The notes beneath the pieces are model-generated. The model had not been told where the DNA came from and ran no database searches. It saw nothing but the letters and a program-made list of their open reading frames with translations. A DNA stretch of 64,000 nucleotides from Onchidella celtica (Eukaryota > Mollusca > Gastropoda > Systellommatophora > Onchidiidae), in assembly GCA_963931925.1 (NCBI GenBank), contig OZ007569.1, forward strand, positions 27,280,024-27,344,023, written 5' to 3'. Below, piece by piece: positions 1 through 12,405 of this stretch. Positions within the stretch are counted from its first letter, which is position 1. Every line of letters starts with the position of its first letter. The position numbers were made by a program, and so were the translations under genes.

Positions 1-104
1 TAATAATAAAAAAAACAACTTTGCGGTTCCACTCCTGGGACAAACAAATTGTGCTTATGAAGTGTTCTTCTTTAGCCAAAGACCCGTGAAAAACTTACAT
101 AACT
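1..104. other. AT-rich lead-in without features
   Basis: Short AT-rich sequence before the first tandem repeat. It ends in a fragment (gacccgtgaaaaact) that resembles part of the following repeat unit. Confidence 0.4.
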
Positions 105-231
105 TGGTCATCGGGTCTTATATGACCCGACCCTCATGAAGAGAGAATGGTGATCAGATTATATGATCCAACTCTTATAAAGAGAGAATAGTGATCGGGT
201 CTTACATGACCCGACGCTTATGAAGAGAGAA
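105..231. repeat. Three-copy tandem repeat, 41-43 bp unit with internal palindrome
   Basis: Three head-to-tail units start near 105, 148 and 189, and each ends in gagagaa. Units 1 and 3 contain the inverted repeat CGGGTC-(6 nt)-GACCCG, which would form a hairpin; unit 2 has a decayed version. A single diverged copy in the opposite orientation lies at about 6264-6290, so the unit is not confined to this array. Confidence 0.85.
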
Positions 232-274
232 TGGCGGCATCACAAAAATACTTCTATCGGTCAACGCCAGGTCA

Positions 275-830
275 CTTTTATCTTAGAAATGTCTCAGTAT
301 GTGTGCCAGGACGCTTTCATCGCAGAAAAGTCGCAGCAGACGTCTTAGGACCCTGGCCTGCCTTTATGTCAGTACAATGAAGTCATAGAAATACAAGTAC
401 TTCAGATATCTGCATGCCTCGGCAGAAGGACAATGGTATCATAGAAATAATTCAAATGTCCCAGGACACAAGTGTGTCTCAACACCAGGACACTGGGATC
501 ATACAAATGTTTCGGCAGATGTCCTGGGACATCAGCAGGCCTCAACACTAGCACAACAATATCACAAAATACTTCAGATGCCCCAGCACACTAGCCTGCC
601 TCAATGCCAGAACAATAGTATCACAAATACTTCAGATGCCCCACCATCAGCATGCCTCAACACCAGAGCTGTGGCATCGCAGAGATACTTCAGATGCTCC
701 AGAATGTCAGCACGCCTCAAGATGTCCCAGGACACCAGCATGCCTCGATGACAGGACACAGGCATCATGCACCGACTGATGTACCAGGGCCCGATATGTC
801 TCAACGCCAGGATTCCATCGTGACAGCAAT
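275..830. repeat. Degenerate minisatellite, period about 60 bp
   Basis: Eight to nine diverged units share the signatures 'acttcagatg', 'ccaggacac', 'gcatgcctcaa' and 'acaatggtatcaca', spaced about 60 bases apart. The reading frames through it are short and arise from the repeat. No coding function is supported. Confidence 0.8.
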
Positions 831-1312
831 TGTGCCACGTGCTTACTTACACTTTCAAAGCGCCGAAGCATCAGAGGTATTTCCACACGTTCAAGATCGA
901 TAGAAACAGGACTTATGAAAAAAAAAAGGAGTCCCCGTCGTATCTCATTCATGCATTTATTTATTTCCTTGGCATTAAATTGTACACCTTAAAGTGCCCC
1001 GACAAATCTTAATTATCAAAGAGAATTTCCCGCCGAAGGAAGGAAAAGCACAGAAAAAGAATGAAAAGAGGAAAAAGACTAAGAAGGCAGGAGAACAAAG
1101 GACACTAAAGTACGTGATGAAAAAGTTTATACATAGGGCCATATTTTGAAAAGATCCATTAACTTTAATGGTGTTAATGATCAAATGGCCACACGGTCAA
1201 GAGCAAGATGGTATTGATAATAATGATGTTAATACATGTCAAAAGAAATGCAAAGAACATTCTAAGACACAGAAATGATGAAACCAGAAGCTGCTGAAGC
1301 AAACAAAATAAT
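831..1312. other. Stretch without recognised gene
   Basis: Purine-rich, AT-rich sequence. No open frame, RNA gene or repeat boundary could be supported. Confidence 0.5.
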
Positions 1313-1508
1313 CCCAGCCAGTAACCCTATGGAAATCCAACTCATAGGATGGATGTAAAGTTTGCACATAGGAATGATGTTGTTCCTACTTAGATCCGCT
1401 GGTTACGATATTGCGCCATATAGGTTTGATATAGGAAACCCGCCCCTGTGGTAAGCCCACCAATCCTACAGAAATCTACGTCGGATTGACGTAGGGTTGC
1501 TGGCTGGG
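1313..1508. mobile_element. MITE-like inverted-repeat element, 196 bp
   Basis: Positions 1313-1338 (beginning CCCAGCCAG) match the reverse complement of the right end, 1483-1508, at about 22 of 26 positions. The interior has no coding frame and holds smaller palindromes around 'ctacgtcggattgacgtag'. No convincing target duplication is seen, so the outer boundaries are provisional. Long inverted repeats and no coding content fit a non-autonomous DNA transposon; superfamily unknown. Confidence 0.6.
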
Positions 1509-1679
1509 TTGGTAATGGTCACAACGACAATAATGATGGCAATGTCAAGAAAAGATTATGATAATATGATGATCTTAATGAATAGATGATGTGATGATAA
1601 TGGCAAAGATAAAGATGAAGATAATGAGTCCCCAGCTCTAAAGGTGAGCGTTTAGGGTTCTGCAATTAGCATTGTCCTA

Positions 1680-1858
1680 TGGGTGGATAGGATGAATGGA
1701 TACAGTAGATACCTGGGTGAAAATATGTGGATGGGTGGATTGATGGGTAGGTTGGGAGTGAGTGGATAGGATCGGATAGATATGGATGGATGTAGATAGA
1801 TGTAGATCCATGTGGATGGATGGGAGGCGAGATGGATGGATGAGTGGGTGGATGGGCA
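1680..1858. repeat. Degenerate (GGAT)n repeat
   Basis: Imperfect tetranucleotide array built on GGAT/GGGT. The complementary motif forms the array at 4.7-4.9 kb. Confidence 0.9.
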
Positions 1859-4698
1859 GTGGCGGACCTACATTTTTGGGACCCCGAAGCTTGAACGGAT
1901 GTGGAGCTCCTTCACAACCAGCAACAATAGGGCAACATCCAAAATTCACTCATAAAAAAAAGTTTCTGCACGGCCCCTCCAGGATTAGGGAGCATGAATT
2001 TTAACTTTCATAGGAGATCCTCCACTGTGAATGGCGTATGGCGGGGGGGGGGGGGCACAAAATCCATCATGGCAAGTTCGGGCTTAAGGTACACAGAAAA
2101 TAAGGTCTATATAAGGTACATAATATATAAAATAAGGTACACAGGTCTACCGATGATGTGTTATTTTGGAGATGAAGAGAAGAAAGGAGGATGAACTGTT
2201 TGAAAAAACACATTATGAAAGATACAGAAAGATACAGAAAGATACAGAAAAATACTTTTTGTTTACAACCAGAAGTCCGTGTGAGCACTAGTATGCTGTA
2301 AATATTTTTTTTTCTTTCACTTGCGGAATACGGGCACTATTCATAACAAAATTGGGATGACAAGTTGAAATCTATAAATAAATCTGAATTTTGCACCTTT
2401 ACCATGCAAAATCTACGTGTTTATACATTTAATTTTCTTTCCTATCAACTTTACTGAGGGTTCTCTTCGCCACGTGCCTTTTCTTTTCACTTGCAAAGAC
2501 TGTACAGTGTGCAGTGATTAAGAGAGCCGGGAATATACACATGCACATGTAATTTAATAAGAGACAAAAATCATTTTATACAGTTTAGATGCTTAGAAAT
2601 TTATTATGCAAGGAAACCAGACAAATGGGAAATTCCAGGAAAACTCTTTTGGAAGGGCTGTTTTTAGGAAACCGTTGTAGTTTACACAGTAAGCTATAGA
2701 TGAGCAGTGAACGCAACTATTTTCTCCTTTTGGCTTTGTCATTTGACCACGGTCCCCTAGCAAACAGGTTTTTTGGAAGACAGAGAGCAACACTAAAGGC
2801 AGGAGCTTGTTGGTTCTGGACGAATCAGTCACAAAGAGAATAATGTTGAATATTTAATCAGTCCTTGCGCATATTTACTTTCAGAACAATTTTCCATGGT
2901 TTAGATTAGTAAGCTTTATGTTTCCATGGATTGAAAAATATTATTTGAACCACTAGAATGATCATGTTGACAAGAAATAGAAGTTTGCAGCTTTCTGCCT
3001 TCATTTTCGCCATGTTATTAATGACAACCGTACAAAGATATTAGTACTAACTTCCCTTGTCTGTTTATTTGTTTTCTTTCGTTTTTGGCCATTGACAAAT
3101 ACGTTTCAAAATTATCAAAGGTAATGAGATGAGCTGTTTTCGTAGTGTGTGTTTGATAAAGCAAGATTTCAAATATAGTGAACACGCCTTATTATGAAGT
3201 GGTGAGATTTCCGGTGTGTAAATGCAATGTTTTTATTTTTACCTTTCTTTCTTTTTATTTTTTGCCCTCGCTCGTGTACATTGAAGCACTTGTCAAAATA
3301 ACGTGCCCAAGATGCCTTAGGCATTGGACCAAGTCTGTTTTTGGAGTTTACAGGGACTTCGAGCACAAGTGAGATAGTCGTACAATGTATAAGTTCAAGT
3401 CTGTCTCGTTAGTTGAGTCAAAGACAGTCTGAGTCAAAACCGACGCAAAACAGACTTGACTCAATGCTCCACGGCCGTAAAACATTATCATCTATACAGC
3501 ATAGAGCGGGACATTTAAAACGACGCTACCGGGCTGTACATCAAACGCTTACCTGCAGCAGTGGGAAGTCTCAAATTGATTCCTATGCAAAACGCGAAAT
3601 AATGAAATTATCGAACTGTAATGAATGCGACAGTTTCAAACCTTTAAAGGCCGCCCCCCCCCACCCGCCCCATAAAACAAGCCAAGCTTATGAAAAACGT
3701 ACGTGGAGGCGGGGATGAAAGAGGAAGGGTTAATATTAAAAAAAAAAAATATATCAAAGTCATTTGTAGCCTGGTTGTGAAGTCTCTGCTCCGTGGATGG
3801 CCACAAACCAACATTGCATAAAATAATCCCATTTCATGAAACACTTAAGCTTTAACTTTCTTTTCAAGACGAAAGTAGACACATACTTTTTTTTTTTTTA
3901 AATTCATTTTGCCCCTTGAAATAACGAGGTCTTGTCGGTGTGTTGGGGTTGATAGCGTGTTTCTTGTGAGCGATTTTCACTTTTCAAAGAATTCCTCCCG
4001 CATTCGCTTTTACCAGTTCTGATTTCTGAATGTCGCCATTAATAATGAGGCTCATTTTAAAATCTATTTGATTTGGTTCTAATGTTTGGAAATGCTTTCC
4101 TCACATCATGACAAATTATTTATGAAGATAATGATTTGGATCCAGCATTTGGAAGTGTTTTTCTCATTTCATGAAGAAATTGTGAAGAAATATGTCAGGT
4201 TGGATGTGAACGTTTTGTGGTCAAAATATTGTGATTTCATTTCTGCGGATGTAAAGTTATAGCCGGATGTGTCTATTGTGTTTTATGTTTTTGAAATTCG
4301 TATTGTGGATTACTGTATTGTCACACTGTGGATTATTTGAAGGTGATGGACTACTAAAGGTAAGATTTGTTACTTTAAACTTGTGGAAGGAGTACCATTT
4401 GAATTACACTACTTTAGTCGGGCACATATTTCATGTTCTAAGAGCTAATCGATGAGCGGCGCATTTACTATAAAAACATCCGGGGGGGGGGGGGGAGCAG
4501 AGCCCCCGTGTGACACCCTGCTCACAGTCGGTTCTAAAGTCGCGTCCTTGAAATATTTTTATTTTGTGACTCAAGCAACTCCTCCCAAAGTGTTTACTAT
4601 ATTTGTGTTTTGCTAGTTTACAAATGTCTATCTGTTGGCTGTTGAGTCTTCGGGAACATTGCACACATGTCCCCCAGGGTCCTGCTATCGTAGACACA
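1859..4698. other. 2.8 kb without recognised gene
   Basis: AT-rich unique-looking sequence with G homopolymers at 2043-2055 and 4482-4495. The segment after 1859 (gtggcggacctac...gggaccccgaag) has the flavour of a dispersed repeat. All open frames are below about 100 codons with no motif. Confidence 0.5.
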
Positions 4699-4912
4699 TC
4701 ATCCATCGACCCATCCATTTATCCATCCACTCACTTACCCACCCATCTATTAAGCCACCCACTCAATCATCCATCCAACCATCCATCCATTCATCCACTC
4801 ATTCATCCATCCACTCATCCACCATCCATCTACTCATCCATCCACCTATCCACTCATCCATTCAGCCACCCGCCCACTCATCAATCCATCCATTCCCATC
4901 CGCCATCCATAC
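4699..4912. repeat. Degenerate (CATC)n repeat
   Basis: About 210 bp of imperfect CATC/CACC/CATT tetranucleotides. The Ser/His/Pro/Thr-rich open frames across it are artefacts of the repeat. Confidence 0.9.
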
Positions 4913-5173
4913 ATCTTGTCAATTTTGTGTTTCAACTTTGCTCGTTTACCAGCGCGTACCTCACTGCCTGTGAGGCAGATTCTTGCTGGACTGCTCATGT
5001 TTTAGATCTGTACGTTAGTTAAGTGAACTTGTGTCTTCGCATACATACCGTTACCGTGTCTGTGTGTGTGTGCCATATTAGATATCCTACATATTGCGTA
5101 CATTCCACCGAACAAAAGCATCGAATCCAGTGTTCAGTAGTGTGCCGTCAGAGAGACAGACACACAAACACAG

Positions 5174-5353
5174 AAGGAGAGAGAGAGAGAGAGAAAGACA
5201 TACACACATACAAAGAAGATTGAAAGGAGAGAGAGAGAAAAAGAGATACATACAATGATACGTACATAGAATATTGGAAGGAGAGAGAGAGAGAGTAAGA
5301 GAGAGATACATACATAGATTGAGAGGGAGAGATACATACCTGGTCTATAGACT

Positions 5354-5402
<49 letters not shown>
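5174..5402. repeat. Compound (GA)n / gatacatac repeat
   Basis: GA tracts alternate with 'gatacatacatag'-type segments at irregular spacing, so this is both a microsatellite and a loose minisatellite. It is followed by a G-rich stretch at 5440-5530. Confidence 0.9.
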
Positions 5403-5405
<3 letters not shown>

Positions 5406-5837
5406 TAGATAGATTGAGAAGGAGGAGATAGTGTGTGTGTCGGGAGGGGGGGGGGGTTATATGACCATCTGATTACTGGTGGGACGGGCCGAGGGGGTTG
5501 GGGGAATGACCCCCTCAGTTTTACTTGGTACAGAGCGGCTTCTCGATCAGTGAGTCTGTGCCTATACAACACACAATCAGTAATTATGTTTGTTCCCTTT
5601 ACATGATCAGGCCCTTTTTTCCTCCTAAGAGGCACCACTAGTCCATCCACACTGTCGAGGAGTATGATTGTGATCCATTGCGTTATTATTATCGACCATG
5701 ATTGAAACTCAACCCGACTCGATGATTACACCCAGGGTCTCTATCCAGCATTTGTGTGTGTGGGGGGGGGGGGGAGACTCTATTTTCAGACTGACAGCCG
5801 ACAACAAACCCCAACTCTCTCTCGCTCCTCGATACCC

Positions 5838-5969
5838 ATCTGTCTGTCTATCTGTCTGTCCGTATGTCTGTCTGTTTGTCTGTCTTCCTGCCTGCCTGCC
5901 TACCTGCCTGCCTGCTTGCCTGCCTACCCACCCATTTGAGTATCTATCTATATATCTGTCTGCCTATCT
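5838..5969. repeat. (TCTG)n grading into (CCTG)n and (TATC)n
   Basis: Tetranucleotide array that changes unit along its length from TCTG to CCTG/CCTA to TATC. A pure G run of 13 lies just upstream at 5762-5774. Confidence 0.9.
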
Positions 5970-7644
5970 TTTCCGTAAGCCATAAAGTGCAGCCAGTATT
6001 TGATCACACCAGTTTACATTAGTGATCTCTGTACTCTTTTCGGAAAACTTGAGGTCAAGTCGTCAGTGAACTTCAGATGAGGCGTCTCATCATGTAGGGG
6101 GGGTGGGGGTTCCTGGTCAGAACCCGCTGGTCGAGCGGCTATTTGTGTATATTTTTCTTTGATACTTGGCATACATTAGCATAATGAATTTTAGGAAAAG
6201 TAAAAAAAATTCCAGAACTCTAACTGCATTATATGCAAAATGGCAAGCTGTTTAAAATTGTGTCGGCTCATATATGACCCGATCACCACTGCCGTCAGAT
6301 CTATAAAATGTTAATATTATTTTCTCCACCTCATGCTAATTTTGACCTCATTGTTGAAAAAAACAAAAAATATCGAGATTCTTGTTTTTTCAGCTCAGTA
6401 ACTATGTAGTCTAAAAAGCAAAACACAACAACAGAAAAATATAAGAGAAACGCATTCCATGGCGAACCAATGCCGTGTTGCACAGTAAAATATTATTGTG
6501 ATTACTATAATTTTATTATCCCATCAGTTTAACTTGTAACTCCACAGTTCATGCGTAGATCATAATTCTGTTCCGCAATGATCTGAAGGATTTCTCACCT
6601 CATTTGACCCAGATCTTTGAGTTAACCCATTTTCACACCTGCCACCTGGTTTGTCACTCAGTGTTCTACCTTCAATATTAAGTTAGCCACTTAACGCAGT
6701 TTGATAAATAAAGTTTAATGTCACAAGGACCGATCTCAAACACTGAATAATTATGCCTTCCATCCTCGAACGCCACGCACCACCCTTACCACCATTTTTA
6801 TCTCGATCTTCAACATTAGCAACACGTCATAATCCTTTCCTTTTTCTTCTTCAGTACCAAATTGGTTAACATCGAGTCCACCACTTCCATTTCAATAATT
6901 GAAGTATGGCAAGAGGTGAATACAATGCATGAAAGACTTGAATAATATCTTTTGTATGCAAACAATGCCGACATTAATTTTCTGTTCTTTTATCGATTTA
7001 TACACACGCACTTCAAATATCTTTGCACCACACAAGGTATCCAGTGTTTGTTATAAACCATAATGGCATAACACGAGTGGCTTCGTTATGGAACGTCATA
7101 GACAGACAAAGTGTATTTGAGCTAACAAGATAGGAAAAACAGCAGTTAATTGGGCTGTCAAAAGCTGTGGGCAACAAACCTACTTTTCGTTTGGTTGTTT
7201 TTGTTTCCAATTGATCTTGGAATTTGGGTAATATAAAAATGTCCATCATAAGAGCGATAAATGGGTTGTCTGATCTAGAAATAGAATCAAGAATCCAACA
7301 CAATCTACCAACAACATGTTTTCTGGCAAAGAGCAAAGATACTGAAATGCCATCAGGAGCCACTTTGTCTTCTTTTGGGCTCTCCGTGTCTTAAAGAAGG
7401 GCTGCATTTTGATCGAGTCAAACCGGCGCAGTAGTTCAGTGGTTTGGGCTTTCGATTTGGGTGCGTGAAGGTGTGTACCCAACTAAACTGGTGCAGTAGT
7501 ATCAGAGACCTTATATAGCGAGACACGTAACTGTGGCTGGATCCGCGTATCTGGGTCAGGCATCCGTGTTGGCATTAACGGCGGTAACAGAAGACAAGTC
7601 TTTATTCTCGGCAAGAAGCTTACATTGTTATACCGTATAATGGT
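5970..7644. other. 1.7 kb without intact gene
   Basis: Mostly unique AT-rich sequence. It holds one inverted, diverged copy of the 105-231 repeat unit at about 6264-6290. Nothing resembling a THAP exon for the downstream transposase was found here. Confidence 0.5.
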
Positions 7645-7688
7645 GTAAGCTCCTCGATTCTCCGTCACCCAGAACTCTGTCTTTGTCC

Positions 7689-9491
7689 ATGAAAAATGTT
7701 CACATACAACCGGGTCTATGTCAGAATATTCTGAATATGTTCAAAATTAAAGTAAAGGCCATGGCAGAGAAGGAAAGATTATGTGCCATTATATTTGATG
7801 ACATGGCCATCAAGTATGGTATTCGTTACGACCCAACTCATGACAAAGTTGAGGGTTTTGAAGACTACGGTATTTGGGGTCGGTCTCAGAAGCAAGCTAA
7901 CCAGGCGCTCGTTGTGATGGTCAGAGGAATTTACACCAAATGGAAACAGCCTTTCACCTATGTCCTATCACATAATTCAGTAAGATCGAACATACTGGAG
8001 CTGATACTGCTGGATGCCGTGGAGCAACTGTTACAGCTGGGACTGATTCCTAAGGTGATGATTTGTGACCAAGGGACCAACAATAGAGCTGTTGTGAAAA
8101 AGTTGGGAGTTACAAATGACAAGCCTTTCTTTTGTGTGCAGGAGCACAAGATTTTTGTCATGTACGACCCTCAACACTTGATGAAAAATATTCGAAACAA
8201 TCTGAAGAAAAGTGGCTTTTCCATGCAAGGACGGAGTGTATGGTGGGAGCACATCGTTAAATTTTTTTAAATGGACTCTTCGATGCCTATCAGGATGGCC
8301 CCAAAACTGACGAAGAGACATATAGAAGTACCTGCTTTTGCGCACCTTCGTGTCAGCCTTGCTGTGCAGGTCTTAAGCCATACAGTAGCTGCTGGCATAT
8401 CAACTATGGTTACCCTCAAGGCCTTACCTTTCGAAGCACTGGCAACAGCAGAGTTCGTGGAACAGTGGGATAGACTGTTCAATTGCTTCAACAGCAGGAG
8501 CCTTCACAGCAAAGCCAATATGAATCATGCCGTCACACCCAAGTCTGGCCATTCAAAGTATTTAGAAGATTGTCTAAAATGGCTTGATGGCATCACGTGT
8601 AAAGGGTCTACACTTCCCTCCCTGGAGGGATGGAAGTTATCTATCAGCTGTCTCTTGCAGTTGTGGGAAGATCTTAAAACCAACTTCTCTTTCAGTTTCC
8701 TCCTTACACATCGCCTCAACCAGGATTGTCTGGAGAATTTATTCTCTGTCATTCGAGGAAAGGGTGGGCATCGATTTAATCCGGATGTCACAGAATTCAG
8801 ATCATCACTTCGACAGACAATGGTAGATTCACTGCTTGTGACAGGGGAGAGGAAGAACTGTAAAGATGACATTGATGCCTTTTTGTTCAGTCTGGAGAAC
8901 GTCGAACCAACAGGTGGCACCAAAGCGATTAGGTCAAGACTGCAGCAAGATGTACCCAGAGTGCTCCAGGCTGTCATGAAAAAAGTGCCAGACGTTCCAT
9001 TACTTTCAGACAAGGAAGAAAACATTCTTGCCTACATTGCAGGCTACATCATTTCAAAAATTGACACTGTCATCTGCGATAACTGTAGGGGTCAGCTATC
9101 TGTAGACAAAGACATCACCAATCCAAGCCATCAGTTCATATGGTCCAAGAATTTTGACCAATGCCAGGGGGGTGGCTTGCGATTCCCTTCATCCAATTTC
9201 CAGGAATTTTTAAGATGTGCAGAAAAGGTATTCCGAACCGTTGCACCAGTCAGACTTCACACTTCAGGATTGCGGTGCTCAATCGTTCGAAAGATTACAG
9301 AAGCAACATACGGAAACGAAACAGAAGAGGCTCTCCAATGTGACTCTTGTGATAAAACATTCCTGATTATTAATCTTTTTGTCAACATTCGACTGCATCA
9401 TCTGATCAAATGTAAGAACCTGGAACAAATTCAGCCTGAGGTCAGGACAACGTGTGCAAAGAGGAAGGCAACAATCTTTGATAACAAGTAA
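7689..9491 (+). pseudogene. P-element/THAP9-type transposase, split by one in-frame stop
   Basis: Two open stretches in the same frame, 7689-8267 and 8271-9488, are separated only by a TAA at 8268-8270. Together they are about 600 codons and cover the catalytic part of a P-element-type transposase, a DNA cut-and-paste enzyme related to animal THAP9. Signatures visible are FDDM (7797-7808), CDQGTNN with Asp at 8067, YDPQHLMKNIRNN before the stop, MPIRMAPKLT just after it, and LNQDCLENLF with Glu at 8733. These match the acidic catalytic positions known for the family. The C-terminus looks complete and ends at TAA 9489. The N-terminal THAP DNA-binding domain is missing; similarity seems to continue upstream to about 7645 (PSPRTL), then a stop occurs at 7638. 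Most likely a decayed copy; a sequencing error at the T7/A3 stop site or a domesticated gene with unseen upstream exons is possible. Confidence 0.88.
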
Positions 9492-11677
9492 CAACTGAAA
9501 GAGGACATTCATTTATCGTTAGGATAACACACTTTTACTGAGTAAGTCAATCAATTAATATCAGTTCTTTTATAGCTGCTACCCTCTCCTTCCCCAGTCC
9601 TATCCATAGTCTTTCCTCCTTTTATCACACTCATAAAACTATTTATCATCTTTATCTAAACGTCAGTAAATTGAAAGAAATAGTGCCCATCATCGCCTCT
9701 TATTCCACTATTGTCAGCCTCCCAGCTGACTGGGCGACCGCCGTTATTTGTATCTGGGTCACGCTGGGCCTGTCACACTGCACTGCAGTGCAAACGTATG
9801 GAGCGGCCCCGGCAGTTACCTGTCTCGCTATTATAAGGTCTCTGGTAGTATCATATGTCGGCGACTAACAATAGGAGCCCAGGCCTCGTATGTCCTGGTT
9901 GCGCTGAAAGTGGTTGGAAGACTGCAACATATACCGACATGCTGCATTCTTGTTCTAGGGACATTTAAAAAAAATCATCGATTACAAATTGATCTGTTTT
10001 GTCCAAGAATTACATGGACATTATAGTTCATGCAAAATTACTTGTGATAGCCACCTAGGAATAAAATTTATATCGTTAGTCAAGAGACGCTGCTTTTAAA
10101 TACAATGGTCTTCTATAACTGTAGATCTTAATTGTACTGTTTTGTGCTGATTAGTCATTATCAGAGTTTGTGACTCAAGAATGTAACAAATCGTTTGGGG
10201 TACTCTTCCTGACATTTTAAGCACTATGGAACATGTTACAAGATCAGATTAACTTGGGAAATGCAAATCATGGACGGAGATAGAGATACGGTTGCTCAAT
10301 ATTAAACGAAAAAACACCAAATATTGAAAAGCTGAATATTTTTCACAAAATATAGTATAGCAAAATATAGTTTGAAATTGGTGGGAAATTTAAATTATTG
10401 CAATGAGCTAGCTCTTACGTTTGGAATATAAGAATATCATGCAAATAAACAAACACACAGACAAAATAACAGAAGACAGAAATGAGACGATCAAGCGCTA
10501 CTTAAGTAGGAAAAAAATCAGTTTGAACGATACAAGAAAATAAAAGGGGGCGGGGGATATGTAAGGGCTATATCCGGATATTTAAAACAAATAAACAAAC
10601 TGAGATTGGAAACCCTATTGTCTTCTCCGCAGGGTAGAAGACAAGTGAAACGAAAAAGCAGAACAAGACGATGATGAAATGTAAAGCTAAGGCAAGGAAG
10701 AAGAGAAGTAAAGAAATATTGATTCCTTAAGAAAAAAAAACGACAAACAAGAGACATTCTTTATAGGAAAACAACAATAAACAAACTAACGAGAGAAACT
10801 AACACGAGTTAATATAATTTATTTGTGACACCAGAGTACAAATTCTCTTAAGTACTTACGAAGTCGCATTCTTTGTTCACGAAACAATATTAATATATTT
10901 TAAAATTATTTTTCTCTGTGGCCTGTGGGTGGGTGTATGCATTTGTTTGTGTTTCTGCCTTTTTCCATACTTATTTACCTCTCCTCCTTTCATTCTCTCC
11001 TCCCAACACACCATGTTATAACCTCATCAGTTCATTTGTTTTTTCTCGTGGCCTCTCGGTCTCCATGATCGATCTCGGCATCATAATGTTCTTTGCTGCT
11101 GTAATCCTTCCTCTTTTCTTTCTTTCTCTCTCCATCTTTTTCTTTGTTCCTGTCCCCTGCTTTGTTTTGAGCAGACAGCCTTGGCTACCACTGTTTTGGA
11201 GAATTTCTGGCTTTTCTATTTTGGTGGTGGGACAGAAAAGAATGTGAATTGTCCTCCACCCCCACCCCCCTTTTCACACACACACACACATTAGAAAAAA
11301 AAAGATGCAAAACGCGAGCTTTCACTACAATCTTTAAAAGCAAAGTGCAATTAGCTAAGATTAAGAAGAAAATATGCGTGTTTTTGAGTGACCCTTCCTC
11401 AACTCCACCGCGTTTTGTCCAGCTCTTTCCTTTTCGCGAGGTTTGGTTTTATATCTTTACAAGGATAAAGGATGATGAACTGCCGTGACAAGAAGGCGAA
11501 GTTAACTGTGTTCAGCTTACAGTATTTATGTAATTTACACGGCTCTCAGAATAAGGGGAAGCGCTGAAATACACATGAAGGGTATGAAGAAAGAGACAGA
11601 AAGGAAAAATATGTGGACTGATACCCAGAACTTAATGCAAGAGAGGGGAGAGAGGAAAACGAGGAGACGGAAAGAGT

Positions 11678-11681
<4 letters not shown>
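9492..11681. other. 2.2 kb without recognised gene
   Basis: AT-rich sequence downstream of the transposase relic. A 14-bp perfect palindrome (TGCACTGCAGTGCA) sits near 9780. No terminal repeat pairing with sequence upstream of 7.6 kb was recognised, so the ends of the P-type transposon are not defined. Short CT- and T-rich frames around 10.9-11.25 kb look non-coding. Confidence 0.5.
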
Positions 11682-11717
<36 letters not shown>

Positions 11718-11766
11718 CGAGAGAGAGAGACATATAGACAGACAGAGACAGAGAAAGAGAGAAAGG
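11682..11766. repeat. (GA)n with CAGA tail
   Basis: GA microsatellite passing into GACA units. Confidence 0.9.
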
Positions 11767-11795
11767 GACAAAGAGACAAAACGCAAAAGGCGGAT

Positions 11796-11901
11796 GGAAT
11801 GACTGGATGACTGAAGGCTGAACATTGGCAGGCAGTGGTGTTCATATCAAAGAGACGAGAAGAAGAACTTTAACTAAAGAGATATTCAAGGCGTACTAAG
11901 T

Positions 11902-11959
<58 letters not shown>

Positions 11960-12123
11960 TTTCTAGGTGTGTGTGTGTTTGTGTGTGTGAGAGAGAGAGA
12001 AAGCAAAAACCGGGCGGTATGACTAGACGTCGGAAGACTACTATGGCGGGCGTGGGTGTTCATACCAAAGAGTCGAGAAGAAAACCTTTAATTAAGAGAT
12101 ATTCAAGGCGTATTAAGTTCTCT
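11796..12123. repeat. Diverged tandem duplication, about 110 bp copies, period 220 bp
   Basis: Positions 11796-11906 and 12016-12123 share the run from 'gaatgact/gtatgact' through 'agatattcaaggcgta' to 'aagttctct'. Each copy is followed by a different mixture of CT, GT and GA microsatellite. The duplicated block therefore probably includes the repeat and has since changed its microsatellite content. Confidence 0.85.
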
Positions 12124-12148
12124 GAAAGAGGGCATACGTCTGCATGTT

Positions 12149-12151
<3 letters not shown>

Positions 12152-12203
<52 letters not shown>

Positions 12204-12405
12204 CAGACAGGAGGGCAGAGACAGACAGACAGACAGACAGACAGAGAGAAATACACACAAAGTCAGATACAGAGGGACAGCTGGAGAAAGGAAAAAATGA
12301 TTCACTTGACTGAACGAGCTAGAAAGCAATCAAACAAAATTAAGAAAACCAATACCATTCGAAGGGGGGGGGGAATAGGGGGGGAGGGGGGGGGGAATGG
12401 GGGAT
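12152..12405. repeat. (GT)n, (GA)n, (CAGA)n and G-run cluster
   Basis: A GT run (12152-12189) is followed by GA and ACAG units to about 12246, then by interrupted poly-G tracts from 12364 to 12405. Confidence 0.9.

Noticed and set aside
4603..5022. 139-codon His/Pro/Ser/Thr-rich frame
   Set aside because: Two overlapping frames show the same periodic peptide because the DNA is a CATC repeat.
7432..7480. tRNA-like head (TAGTTCAGTGG ... GGTGTGTACCC) upstream of the P-type transposase
   Set aside because: The B-box match is poor and the A-to-B spacing is 38, short for tRNA. A SINE remnant is possible but not supportable.
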